From Mucilaginibacter sp. (GTDB taxonomy: Bacteria > Bacteroidota > Bacteroidia > Sphingobacteriales > Sphingobacteriaceae), in the NCBI RefSeq assembly GCF_025362475.1, contig NZ_JANYGH010000067.1:1-64000 (forward strand): a stretch of DNA of 64,000 nt, written 5' to 3'. Both the position numbers and the translations under genes were made by a program. Below, one piece after another: positions 9,357 to 17,076 of the stretch (position 1 is the stretch's first letter; the number at the start of each line of letters is the position of its first letter). A model generated the notes under the pieces. The model saw nothing but the letters and a program-made list of their open reading frames with translations, did no database searches and had not been told where the DNA came from.

Positions 9357-9551
9357 TTAGATAACTTTTACATTTACCGCATTTAAACCTTTTCTGCCGT
9401 TCTCTACTTCAAATTCAACTTTATCATTTTCACGGATCTCATCGATTAGGCCTGTTGAATGAACAAAAATGTCTTGACCACCGCTTGTAGGTGTGATAAA
9501 TCCAAAACCTTTTGTCTCATTAAAAAATTTTACTGTTCCTTCTTTTTGCAT
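9357..9551 (-). CDS. cold-shock protein, CspA family
   Basis: Single CSD protein of 64 residues starting MQKEGTVKFFNETKGFGFI. Both RNA-binding motifs are present: RNP1 as KGFGFI and RNP2 as DIFVHST. I chose the ATG at 9551. A reading frame continues to 9623, but its extra 24 residues have no counterpart in the family. It acts as an RNA chaperone in the cytoplasm. A well-formed terminator follows. Confidence 0.92.
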   Translation of the reverse strand: MQKEGTVKFFNETKGFGFITPTSGGQDIFVHSTGLIDEIRENDKVEFEVENGRKGLNAVNVKVI

Positions 9552-9761
9552 TATTTTATTTATTAAAGGCGCCAATTTAGGCAAATTTTCTAAAAAGCCT
9601 AACAGCCAAAAGTCATTATTCAATTTGAAAACCTGGCTGTTTAACGTTTTTAAAAAGCAACAGTAGCTAATTAACTGATTTTCAAAGCATATCCCGCGTT
9701 CAGATTTTCAAATTAGTCTGCAGGATTTATTATACCTCATCATATAAATTTTAAAACAAAA

Positions 9762-9791
9762 AAGCCCATCAGCTTTTGGGCAAACGGGCTT
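9762..9791 (-). terminator. orphan terminator-like hairpin
   Basis: Arms AAGCCC / GGGCTT, with an alternative inner pairing GCCCA / TGGGC. On the minus strand the stem is followed by TTTTTTGTTTT. No protein gene on that strand ends here, so it could close a small RNA or attenuate the csp leader. Confidence 0.4.
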
Positions 9792-9948
9792 GCTAAAAGT
9801 AATAATCGCACAAAAGCAACCACAACACACTCCTTATTATTTTAGCTACATCTTTAAAAACTGTATTTCAACATATAGTTAAAGTAAAATTCCTATCATG
9901 TATATGGCATATATACGTGTCTGCTTCAATTTTAGTTTTATTAAATTG

Positions 9949-9956
9949 TAAGTTTG
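9949..9956 (+). promoter_or_regulatory. probable -7 element of the HAD gene
   Basis: Exact TAnnTTTG match (TAAGTTTG), 22 bases before the ATG. No clear -33 element is seen. Confidence 0.45.
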
Positions 9957-9978
9957 CGCCAAAATCAAAAACAGATAT

Positions 9979-10632
9979 ATGAAGGCCTTTATATTCGACC
10001 TTAATGGTACCATGATCAATGATATGCCCTATCATACCAAAGCCTGGCAAACACTTTTAAATGACCAACTGGGTGGCTCTTTCACCTGGGAAGAAGTAAA
10101 AAAGCAGATGTATGGTAAAAATCCCGAAGTGTTGGTAAGGATGTTTGGCCCCGATCGTTTTACCACGGAAGAGATGAACGATCTATCCTACAAAAAAGAA
10201 GAAAAATACCAGCAGGAGTTTTTGCCACACCTGGCACTTTTACCCGGTTTACATGAATTTTTAGAAGCTGCCTATCAAAAAGGTATCCCTATGGCCATAG
10301 GCTCGGCTGCTATCCCTTTCAATATTGATTATGTGCTCGATAATCTTAACATCAGGCATTACTTTAAAGCAATTGTAAGTGCAGATGATGTGGTATTAAG
10401 CAAACCGCACCCCGAAACCTTTTTAAAGGCCGCACAACTTTTAGATACCATACCCGATGATTGTGTTGTGTTTGAAGATGTGCCCAAAGGCGTTGAGGCG
10501 GCGGCCAATGCCGGTATGAAGGCTATAGTGATTACCACAACGCATGAGCAGCATGAATTTGAAAGATTAACCAACGTGTTGCATTATTCGGCCGATTTTA
10601 AGGATGATTATTTTACAGGGCTGATAGATTAA
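9979..10632 (+). CDS. HAD-family hydrolase, beta-phosphoglucomutase-like
   Basis: 217 residues with the Rossmann-like HAD core and a helical cap (about 15-80). Motif I is FDLNGT, so the usual second aspartate of DxDGT is Asn (N10). The Thr/Ser motif II is in MAIGSAA (about 96), motif III Lys is in SKPHPETF, and motif IV is VFEDVPKG. The cap type fits the beta-PGM/phosphatase subfamily acting on small phosphosugars. The Asn substitution removes the general acid/base residue of the classical mechanism. The substrate is not deducible. Confidence 0.82.
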   Translation: MKAFIFDLNGTMINDMPYHTKAWQTLLNDQLGGSFTWEEVKKQMYGKNPEVLVRMFGPDRFTTEEMNDLSYKKEEKYQQEFLPHLALLPGLHEFLEAAYQKGIPMAIGSAAIPFNIDYVLDNLNIRHYFKAIVSADDVVLSKPHPETFLKAAQLLDTIPDDCVVFEDVPKGVEAAANAGMKAIVITTTHEQHEFERLTNVLHYSADFKDDYFTGLID

Positions 10633-10724
10633 TTTATATCCCCCTGTTATATATCCGGCAGATTTACCGTATTATTGATTAAGGTTTATATTCTGTAAGC
10701 CTTAAACCTAATCTTTCCTGATAT

Positions 10725-11486
10725 ATGAACATAAAATTTTACCTGCCTGCATTACTCATCCTTGGCTTATTAAGCTCATGTAGCGACCATATTTACGGCC
10801 CTGCTTTGCACCATAGCGATATAGCCTACATGCCCAAACCCATGTCAATGGATAGCGCAAAATCAGCTACCTATATTTCGGGTGCGCTGGTGCTTGATTT
10901 TAGCCCCAACCTTAACGACCAGCTTACAAGCGGACAGGTTAATATAAGCCATGCCAATACTTTTAAAAACTTTAACCTGGCTTATGGGGCATTTACCTCC
11001 CTGGGTAATTATGCCAATAGCGACCTGCAGCCTAATGACCCGTTTTATTTTAAAAATAAGTTTTTTGGTGCTGTTGGTGGACGCCTGTCAGGCAACTTTT
11101 TTATCAATAGCGATAGCCGTACAGATTTCAGGATAATTGGGTTTGAAGCTGTCTACAGTCATGAATTTGGCGACTATGCCAATTTCAGGAAAGCTGTAAC
11201 CGGCCAGCCCAATTTTTATACAGATACCCGTACCAACCTTTTTACGGGAGGTTTAACCAGCGAAATTGTATTTCATGGCAGAAAACCAGATACCCAGATG
11301 GGTTTCAGAGTATTTGTTGGCGAAACATTTGGCAACGACAATATCTACAACAATAGCAACAACAATTACGTAACCTATAAAACGCCAACCTATGTCGCGT
11401 TTTCTTATTTCGTACAGTTTAAACAATATTTTGCAGTTGTTGAAGGTGGCACCTATGTGCAGTTCAGGGTAGGTCTTAAGTTTTAA
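10725..11486 (+). CDS. putative outer-membrane lipoprotein
   Basis: 253 residues with a lipoprotein signal peptide and a lipobox LLSSC (Cys19). The rest is beta-strand rich with many aromatic residues and a terminal Phe (GLKF), which suggests a small outer-membrane beta-barrel or barrel-like lipoprotein. I do not recognise a named family. It ends three bases before the convergent lysA stop. Confidence 0.65.
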   Translation: MNIKFYLPALLILGLLSSCSDHIYGPALHHSDIAYMPKPMSMDSAKSATYISGALVLDFSPNLNDQLTSGQVNISHANTFKNFNLAYGAFTSLGNYANSDLQPNDPFYFKNKFFGAVGGRLSGNFFINSDSRTDFRIIGFEAVYSHEFGDYANFRKAVTGQPNFYTDTRTNLFTGGLTSEIVFHGRKPDTQMGFRVFVGETFGNDNIYNNSNNNYVTYKTPTYVAFSYFVQFKQYFAVVEGGTYVQFRVGLKF

Positions 11487-11489
11487 AGC

Positions 11490-12665
11490 CTACTCCGAAT
11501 AAACGCTTCCTACCCTATCGCGCAGGTTATAACCAGATGCCATTACCTCGCCATATGCACCCGCTGTGCGTACCGCTATCAGGTCGCCACGGAATGATAC
11601 TGGCAGGTCAACATCTTTCTGGAAACAATCTGTGCTTTCGCATATAGGCCCTACTACATCATATTTTAAATCAGTTGCCGGTTGCGTGTTGCCGGTTGCC
11701 GGTATTTTATTTTGACTTAAATTCTCAATTTGATGATATGCCTGGTAAAGCATCGGCCTAATCAGTTCCGTCATCCCGGCATCCAGTACCAGGAAGTTTT
11801 TCTTTTTACCGTTTTTAACATACAATACCCTCGATATCAGCGACGCGCTTTGGGCAACCAGCGCGCGGCCAAGCTCAAAGTGTACTTCCTGGCCTGGCTT
11901 AACATTCAGGAAGCTTTTAAATACCTGGAAATAGTTTTCAAAATCGGCAATATTAGTATCGGGGCTATAGTAATCAACTCCTAATCCACCACCGGTATTG
12001 AGTACCTTAACCGGGAAACCATGATCTTCAAACCAATCCTGCATTTCATTGATGCGGGTACAAAGGCTTTTATAAACTTCCAGATCAGTAATTTGTGAAC
12101 CGATATGGAAGTGAATACCTAAAAACTGCAGGCTGGCACATTTGCGCAATGCTGTGGCCACATCAGGCAGCTGCCATATATTGATCCCAAATTTATTTTC
12201 ATCTAAGCCTGTGGTGATAAAATGGTGTGTATGCGCATCCACATTAGGGTTGATACGGATAGCCACATTGGCCTTTTTACCTTTGGCTGCAGCCAGCTCG
12301 TTTATTACCTCAAGCTCCTGTACCGACTCTACATTAAAGCAAAAAATATCGGCATCAAGCGCCAGGTTAATTTCCCTGTCAGATTTGCCTACACCGGCAA
12401 AAACCACCCTGCCTTTATCAAAGCCATGATCAATAGCCGCCTTTACCTCGTTACCGCTCACACAGTCGGCACCAAAACCAAAAGACTGGATCATATCCAA
12501 AACCTTAGGGTTAAAATTGGCCTTCATGGCATAATGCACATGGAAGCCATGCTTTGCCGAAGCATCGCGGCAGGCATCTAAAGTTTGGCGTAAAACACCC
12601 ATATCGTAATAATAAAACGGGGTATCTAATTGCTGAAATTTATTTATGGTATCTGTATTAAACAT
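11490..12665 (-). CDS. lysA: diaminopimelate decarboxylase
   Basis: PLP-dependent enzyme converting meso-diaminopimelate to lysine in the cytoplasm. It has 391 residues from the ATG at 12665 (MFNTDTINKF); seven further residues are possible upstream. The PLP lysine is K48 in HYAMKANF. The glycine-rich phosphate loop GGGLGVDY and the active-site segment GPICESTDCF are present. Near the C-terminus, residues about 319-333 form an insertion, including ATGNTQPAT (323-331), encoded by a dispersed repeat also found in valS. The aspartokinase gene lies upstream on the same strand after 72 bases of repetitive sequence. Confidence 0.93.
   Translation of the reverse strand: MFNTDTINKFQQLDTPFYYYDMGVLRQTLDACRDASAKHGFHVHYAMKANFNPKVLDMIQSFGFGADCVSGNEVKAAIDHGFDKGRVVFAGVGKSDREINLALDADIFCFNVESVQELEVINELAAAKGKKANVAIRINPNVDAHTHHFITTGLDENKFGINIWQLPDVATALRKCASLQFLGIHFHIGSQITDLEVYKSLCTRINEMQDWFEDHGFPVKVLNTGGGLGVDYYSPDTNIADFENYFQVFKSFLNVKPGQEVHFELGRALVAQSASLISRVLYVKNGKKKNFLVLDAGMTELIRPMLYQAYHQIENLSQNKIPATGNTQPATDLKYDVVGPICESTDCFQKDVDLPVSFRGDLIAVRTAGAYGEVMASGYNLRDRVGSVYSE
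11673..11705. repeat. in-frame repeat inside lysA
   Basis: GC-richer island built of GGCAAC units. It shares 16 bases exactly (ACCGGCAACACGCAAC on the minus strand, 11681-11696) with 56207-56222 inside valS, in the same reading frame. It encodes ATGNTQPAT in lysA and ATGNTQHAT in valS. Confidence 0.8.
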
Positions 12666-12673
12666 TTTATGAG

Positions 12674-12737
12674 AGTCAAAAATCAAAATTAAAAAGTCAA
12701 AAATCCGGGCTCCGAAATCGAATATCCCAAATCCGAA
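12674..12737. repeat. repetitive spacer between lysC and lysA
   Basis: The spacer is made of GTCAAAAATC-like units. Bases 12683-12704 (22 bases) recur exactly, inverted, at 51797-51818 before another gene, and a related AAGTCAAAATC block is at 51661-51681. No hairpin terminator is visible, so lysC and lysA may be cotranscribed. Confidence 0.65.
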
Positions 12738-14048
12738 TTAAAACAACCGGTTATGCAGGCTCCGCAGAGTTTCTACCTTATCATCGGTTTTTACCAGTAA
12801 TGAAAGGTTATGATCACTGCCACCGTATGATATCATCCTTAACGGTATATGTTTCACAGCCTCCAGCACCCTTGCTGCATAACCATGCTTTTCGGCGCCA
12901 AAATCACCTACCACGCAAATAATGGTATGGTTTACATCCAGCTCAACAGAACCAAACTTATTAAGTTCGCTGGTAATCTCGCCCAGGTATGTAGTATCAT
13001 CAATAGTTAATGAAACGCCCACCTCTGATGTGGTTATCATATCGATAGACGTTTTATAACGCTCAAAAACCTCAAACACCTTTCTTAAAAAACCATGTGC
13101 AAGCAACATCCTGCTTGATTGGATTTTGATGGCTGTAATACCATCCTTGGCGGCAATAGATTTAATTTTATCCTTCTCGCTGGTGTTGGTAATCAGGGTA
13201 CCCTTAGCCTGCGGATCCATGGTGTTAAGCAAGCGTACCGGGATCTTATATTTTTGTGCCGGGAAAACGCTTTGCGGGTGTAATATCTTAGCTCCAAAAT
13301 AAGCCAGCTCGGCAGCTTCATCAAATGACAGCTGGGCAATGGGCTGCGTACCTTTTACAATCCGCGGATCGTTATTGTGCATACCATCAATATCTGTCCA
13401 TATCTGCACCTCTTCGCTGCGGATGCCGGCACCTATCAGTGATGCGGTATAATCGCTTCCGCCGCGGCGCAGGTTATCAATTTCGCCAAAAGCGTTGCGG
13501 CAAATAAATCCCTGGGTAATAAATAAATTAACCTCCGGGTGTTCATCTAATAAAGGAGTAATTTTTTCGGTTATGTAATCAACAATAGGCTCGTTATCCT
13601 CATCTATCTTCATAAAATCCAAAGCAGGCAGCAATACCGATGGTATGCCAATCTCCTTTAAATAAACGTGATATAACGTGGTGGATAGTAGCTCACCTTG
13701 TGCCAGTATTAATTTTTCTTCAACGGCCGTGAACTGGTCATTAGCCAGGTTACTAAGCAATGCAAAATGATAATCTATTACTTCTTTGCCTTGTGTTAAA
13801 TATTCGGGGTTAGCAAACAGTTCCTGTATAAAAAGCTCGTATTTATCCTTCAGTAAAGTTATCAGGTTAATGGCCTTCTTTTTATCTCCTGTTAAATAAG
13901 CCTGTCCAATCTCCACCAGGTTATTTGTGGTACCTGATACTGCCGAAAGCACAATGATCTGTCTTTCTGCAGGGTTAATAATGTCGAGCAGGTTTTTCAT
14001 ACGGGCGGGGCTACCCACCGATGTACCGCCAAATTTTAAAACTTTCAT
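12738..14048 (-). CDS. lysC: aspartate kinase
   Basis: Monofunctional aspartokinase of 436 residues, phosphorylating aspartate as the first step to lysine, threonine, methionine and DAP. It starts at the ATG at 14048 with MKVLKFGGTSVG, the family N-terminal signature; a TTG-type extension of seven residues is unlikely. The kinase domain covers about 1-280, with RRGGSDYTA as the substrate/nucleotide motif. Two ACT domains follow (about 300-436) for end-product feedback. It precedes lysA on the same strand, consistent with a lysine/DAP unit. There is no homoserine dehydrogenase fusion. Confidence 0.93.
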   Translation of the reverse strand: MKVLKFGGTSVGSPARMKNLLDIINPAERQIIVLSAVSGTTNNLVEIGQAYLTGDKKKAINLITLLKDKYELFIQELFANPEYLTQGKEVIDYHFALLSNLANDQFTAVEEKLILAQGELLSTTLYHVYLKEIGIPSVLLPALDFMKIDEDNEPIVDYITEKITPLLDEHPEVNLFITQGFICRNAFGEIDNLRRGGSDYTASLIGAGIRSEEVQIWTDIDGMHNNDPRIVKGTQPIAQLSFDEAAELAYFGAKILHPQSVFPAQKYKIPVRLLNTMDPQAKGTLITNTSEKDKIKSIAAKDGITAIKIQSSRMLLAHGFLRKVFEVFERYKTSIDMITTSEVGVSLTIDDTTYLGEITSELNKFGSVELDVNHTIICVVGDFGAEKHGYAARVLEAVKHIPLRMISYGGSDHNLSLLVKTDDKVETLRSLHNRLF

Positions 14049-14289
14049 TGCTATTTTTGTTAACCGCAAATAAGCGCACTAACGTACCTTTATTTGCGGC
14101 GCTAAAAATAGGATTTTAAAATACTTATAACTAATTAAATTTGGCCGCCCCGGCAAACAATCACCAGTCTGCAAATTATCATTGTATGATGGCATCACCC
14201 CAACCGAAAAATGCCGCACGTTGTAAAACGGATTGATGCCGCACGCGCCAGGATAAGTTGTAAATGTATTGCTGGCCCTATCTGCTATT

Positions 14290-14475
14290 TTACCGCCCAA
14301 ACACGAGGAATTCTTTACGGCAGGTTTTGCAGCGATAGCTTTTTACCGGCAACCAAAACAACAGCAATTTTACTAACAACTTACGGTGTATCCTTTGGCC
14401 TGTACTGGTGTGGCATACAGTACAAACCGCTGATTTACATCTTTTTTTTGATGAGCTTTTTTCTATTTCAACCAT
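14290..14475 (-). CDS. small zinc-ribbon-like protein
   Basis: 61 residues, very basic, with paired cysteines: CTVCH (about 18-22) and YRCKTCRKEF (about 48-57). Between them is a hydrophobic-basic stretch (KLLVKLLLFWLP). The two CxxC knuckles suggest one zinc ribbon. It is short and isolated between aspartokinase and an envelope operon. An opposite-strand reading frame covers the same bases but has poor composition. Function unknown; it could bind nucleic acid or be membrane associated. Confidence 0.6.
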   Translation of the reverse strand: MVEIEKSSSKKRCKSAVCTVCHTSTGQRIHRKLLVKLLLFWLPVKSYRCKTCRKEFLVFGR

Positions 14476-14542
14476 ATTTATTCGTCGAAAACAAAATTTT
14501 TTATTCCATTATTAGGTACGCAAATAGCAGAACTCGCTGATT

Positions 14543-15142
14543 TTATTTAATAACATGTACAGGATATACATATTCAAGATATAAGAAGAAAAAGGCAATT
14601 GAAATTGCTAATATAATTAAGCCTATAACGGCCGAATTAATTTTGATACCATCTTTACTTAGCTCAAAGGTAGTGGAACCGGAGAGTGATATATCAGCTT
14701 TAGTTTCCTGGGATGTAGTGTCATCTGTAATTTTGGTAGTGGCATCAGGCCCTTGTATAATAATAGCTTTTTTAGCATCAGTTTGATTTCTCAGCATTTC
14801 ATGGGTAAATTCAAACTGCTTATAGGATAGATACAAACCCGTTAAAACTATAAATATAACTACCACGAATATAATTATTGACGTATAATATTGAAAATCA
14901 TATACTTTTTGTCCGTGTTTAATACCATACCTATCCTCTTCTATTTTTAAATCTTCCGATTTTTTAATATTGCTTAATAGCGTATATTTTGTATCTACAT
15001 ATTTATGAGTATTGTAGTTAGTCGTATCCTTTTTTGTAGACACAAAAACACTTTCTGTTTCCTGTTGTCCATTTGTTTGCGCCTGGGCAATATTTGAAGT
15101 TAAGATTGTTAATAAACAAAAAAATACAACTATCCTTTTCAT
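14543..15142 (-). CDS. secreted/membrane protein with two TM segments
   Basis: 199 residues: a signal peptide (about 1-21, AQAQ), a 60-residue polar region, TM about 82-105, a polar stretch, and a C-terminal TM about 172-195. No known family recognised. Its start is only two bases after the stop of the upstream beta-barrel gene (15145), so the two are cotranscribed and probably act together in the envelope. Base use is more AT-rich than that of the neighbours. Confidence 0.7.
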   Translation of the reverse strand: MKRIVVFFCLLTILTSNIAQAQTNGQQETESVFVSTKKDTTNYNTHKYVDTKYTLLSNIKKSEDLKIEEDRYGIKHGQKVYDFQYYTSIIIFVVVIFIVLTGLYLSYKQFEFTHEMLRNQTDAKKAIIIQGPDATTKITDDTTSQETKADISLSGSTTFELSKDGIKINSAVIGLIILAISIAFFFLYLEYVYPVHVIK

Positions 15143-15144
15143 AC

Positions 15145-16374
15145 TTATTTCTTAGTTAGCTTATTATAAAAAGAGAGTCTATAATCTCTTAAACCAAACC
15201 AATTGCCTGCATCAACCTTTTCTGCTTCCAGTTTTTTATAACGCTCTATGTTACTAAGTTTTTGGGCATTGGTAAACTGCTTTTTATTACCCCAGTAATT
15301 ATATATCAATTTTAAATATTTATCAGCTTCTAACTTAACGTTAGTTAAAGAATTTTGCTGTGCTCCATTTACCCCCGGTGTGCCTGATCCCGTATCCGGT
15401 GTATCGATGCCGATAGAACCTACAGGAGAAGCTGGGAATACGATAACGCAACCAGAACCATCAACAACGCTACCGGCAGCAGTACCTGGGCATTTGTCAA
15501 ACTGATCAGCAACACCGTCACCGTCTGAATCTTTTTTCAGGTCGTTAACCGCAGTTTCTACGTTGGTAACACGGCCTTTTAAAGCTTCAACTTCCTGGCG
15601 TAAAGCTGCATCGTATAATTCATCATACATTTGAGCAACCGGGTTTACCCACTCTAAGTTTTGTTTTGATTTAGGACCAAAAGTATACTCTAAACCACCG
15701 TAAGTATAAGAGTAGTGGCTAAAAGTAGGATAAGTGTGAACACCAGCAAAGTCATAACCTTGTACAAAGCTAACAGTGTAACCTAAGTTTAAAGCTAACG
15801 CGTCAGATAGTCTGAATTTAACACCTGCACCTACCGGAGCAAATAATTCTTTCACGTTTTTATCACCGAATGGTAAAGTATTTACAGTGCCTCCAGCAGA
15901 TGTATTGCTCTTAATTTTATACATATCTAAACCTAAACCGGCAGATGTATAAAAGTTAACACTGTTTTTGCGGTGTAAGAAGCTCACACTTGCAATGTTG
16001 AATACACCACTGATAGCTCCTGAATTGAAAGAAGTTTTATACTCGGTGATACCAAATTTCTCAGTTCCTGCTTTATCGATACCGTGAACTTTACCACCTA
16101 AGTAGTCTAATTGTAAGCTAAAAATGTGTGATAATTGTTGCCTTAAGGTAACACCATAACCCAAATCAACTTTAAATTTGTTTGTAGTGTTAATAGTAAA
16201 TGGAACAAGTCCGTCTGTAATACCAACGTTAACGCCGATACTAAAGGTGTTGTACTGACCAATACCGCCAAATACCTTGGCAGTAGAAGGAGTAACTACG
16301 GTATCTTTTTGTTGCGCTTTTAAGTTAGCCGTAAAAAAAACAAAGATAAAGAGGGTAATAGCTGAATACTTCAT
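15145..16374 (-). CDS. outer-membrane beta-barrel with TSP3 calcium motif, no OmpA domain
   Basis: 409 residues. A signal peptide (about 1-20) is followed by an OmpA-like N-terminal beta-barrel (about 25-240), a short coiled coil (about 246-280), and a thrombospondin type-3 motif DSDGDGVADQFDKCPG (about 280-296), which in relatives leads into a peptidoglycan-binding OmpA domain. Here that domain is absent. The last about 100 residues are a Gly/Pro/Thr-rich linker and a basic helical tail ending FYNKLTKK. It is first in a two-gene unit with a double-TM protein. It is probably an outer-membrane structural protein; the partner could replace the wall anchor. Confidence 0.82.
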   Translation of the reverse strand: MKYSAITLFIFVFFTANLKAQQKDTVVTPSTAKVFGGIGQYNTFSIGVNVGITDGLVPFTINTTNKFKVDLGYGVTLRQQLSHIFSLQLDYLGGKVHGIDKAGTEKFGITEYKTSFNSGAISGVFNIASVSFLHRKNSVNFYTSAGLGLDMYKIKSNTSAGGTVNTLPFGDKNVKELFAPVGAGVKFRLSDALALNLGYTVSFVQGYDFAGVHTYPTFSHYSYTYGGLEYTFGPKSKQNLEWVNPVAQMYDELYDAALRQEVEALKGRVTNVETAVNDLKKDSDGDGVADQFDKCPGTAAGSVVDGSGCVIVFPASPVGSIGIDTPDTGSGTPGVNGAQQNSLTNVKLEADKYLKLIYNYWGNKKQFTNAQKLSNIERYKKLEAEKVDAGNWFGLRDYRLSFYNKLTKK

Positions 16375-16643
16375 AATTAAAGTTTAGGATATGATGTTGA
16401 CATGTTCGGTTATATATAGCAATAGCTTTTGGTTTTGGTTATTTTTATCCAAAACAAAATTGTTATTTAAGAAAAGCTGATTAAGGATAACTAATGGAGT
16501 TATGAATTTTTATTATAGGAATGCCTATTTTTTCCATAGCGTGACAGATTGGGTATCCCAAAATAACATTTTTTCCAATCAAATGAAAATAAAATATTAA
16601 TTACCAGCACATTAAGCCCCCACAACTATAAAAAACACAAATT

Positions 16644-17029
16644 TCAACTTTTAAGTGGGGCTATTATTGTCCACAACAAAAACTCGGCATTATCAGTACA
16701 TGTCATTGACTTTACCGCGTTCTCGAAGTTGAAACCCTCATACTTAGAAACGATATTATAAACCTCCTCATAGCCCTTTGCTCCTAACGGAATCCTGCAG
16801 CAGCTATTATTACTCACTAATGTTAACCACACATCCGGTAACCAGGGGCCTTCATTGGTATTGATCAATAGTATTGTATGCACTTCTTTCCATAAAACTG
16901 ATTCATTGCCCCATTTTGGATGTTCAACCAGTACCGATTCAACAGTAATGGTAACTACATAAAAATCTTCAGGCTGTAGGTTGGCTTTAGTTCTAAAAGA
17001 AAACAGCTTTTAATAAAATCAATGATCAT
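16644..17029 (-). pseudogene. small hypothetical gene, apparently frameshifted
   Basis: An intact reading frame of about 122 codons runs from 17009 to the stop at 16644 but has no ATG; the first usable start is a GTG at 16883 (79 residues). Protein-like sequence clearly continues upstream of it (QPEDFYVVTITVESVLVEHP). An ATG at 17029 in another frame begins MIIDFIKSCFL. One extra T in the T-run near 16997-17000 would join the two into a single protein of about 128 residues. So either it is a recent one-base deletion, a sequencing error, or the short GTG form is real. No family recognised. Confidence 0.5.
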
Positions 17030-17076
17030 ACTTCCAATGTAGCATATTTTTTTGAAGGACGAGGGATGCCCGGAAC

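Larger units (their letters stand above)
9552..9978. other. intergenic region between csp and HAD genes
   Basis: 427 bases without a gene, between divergent genes. It must hold both promoters and perhaps a long csp leader. A possible HAD-gene -7 element TAAGTTTG is at 9949-9956. An unexplained terminator-like hairpin on the minus strand is at 9762-9791. Confidence 0.5.

Noticed and set aside
14079..14300. Minus-strand frame of 73 codons after aspartokinase
   Set aside because: It has no domain, is rich in unusual residues for this genome, and overlaps the lysC promoter region. I read it as chance.
14211..14540. Plus-strand frame opposite the zinc-ribbon gene
   Set aside because: It has no usable composition, signal peptide or motif. 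The minus-strand CxxC pair is the better gene.
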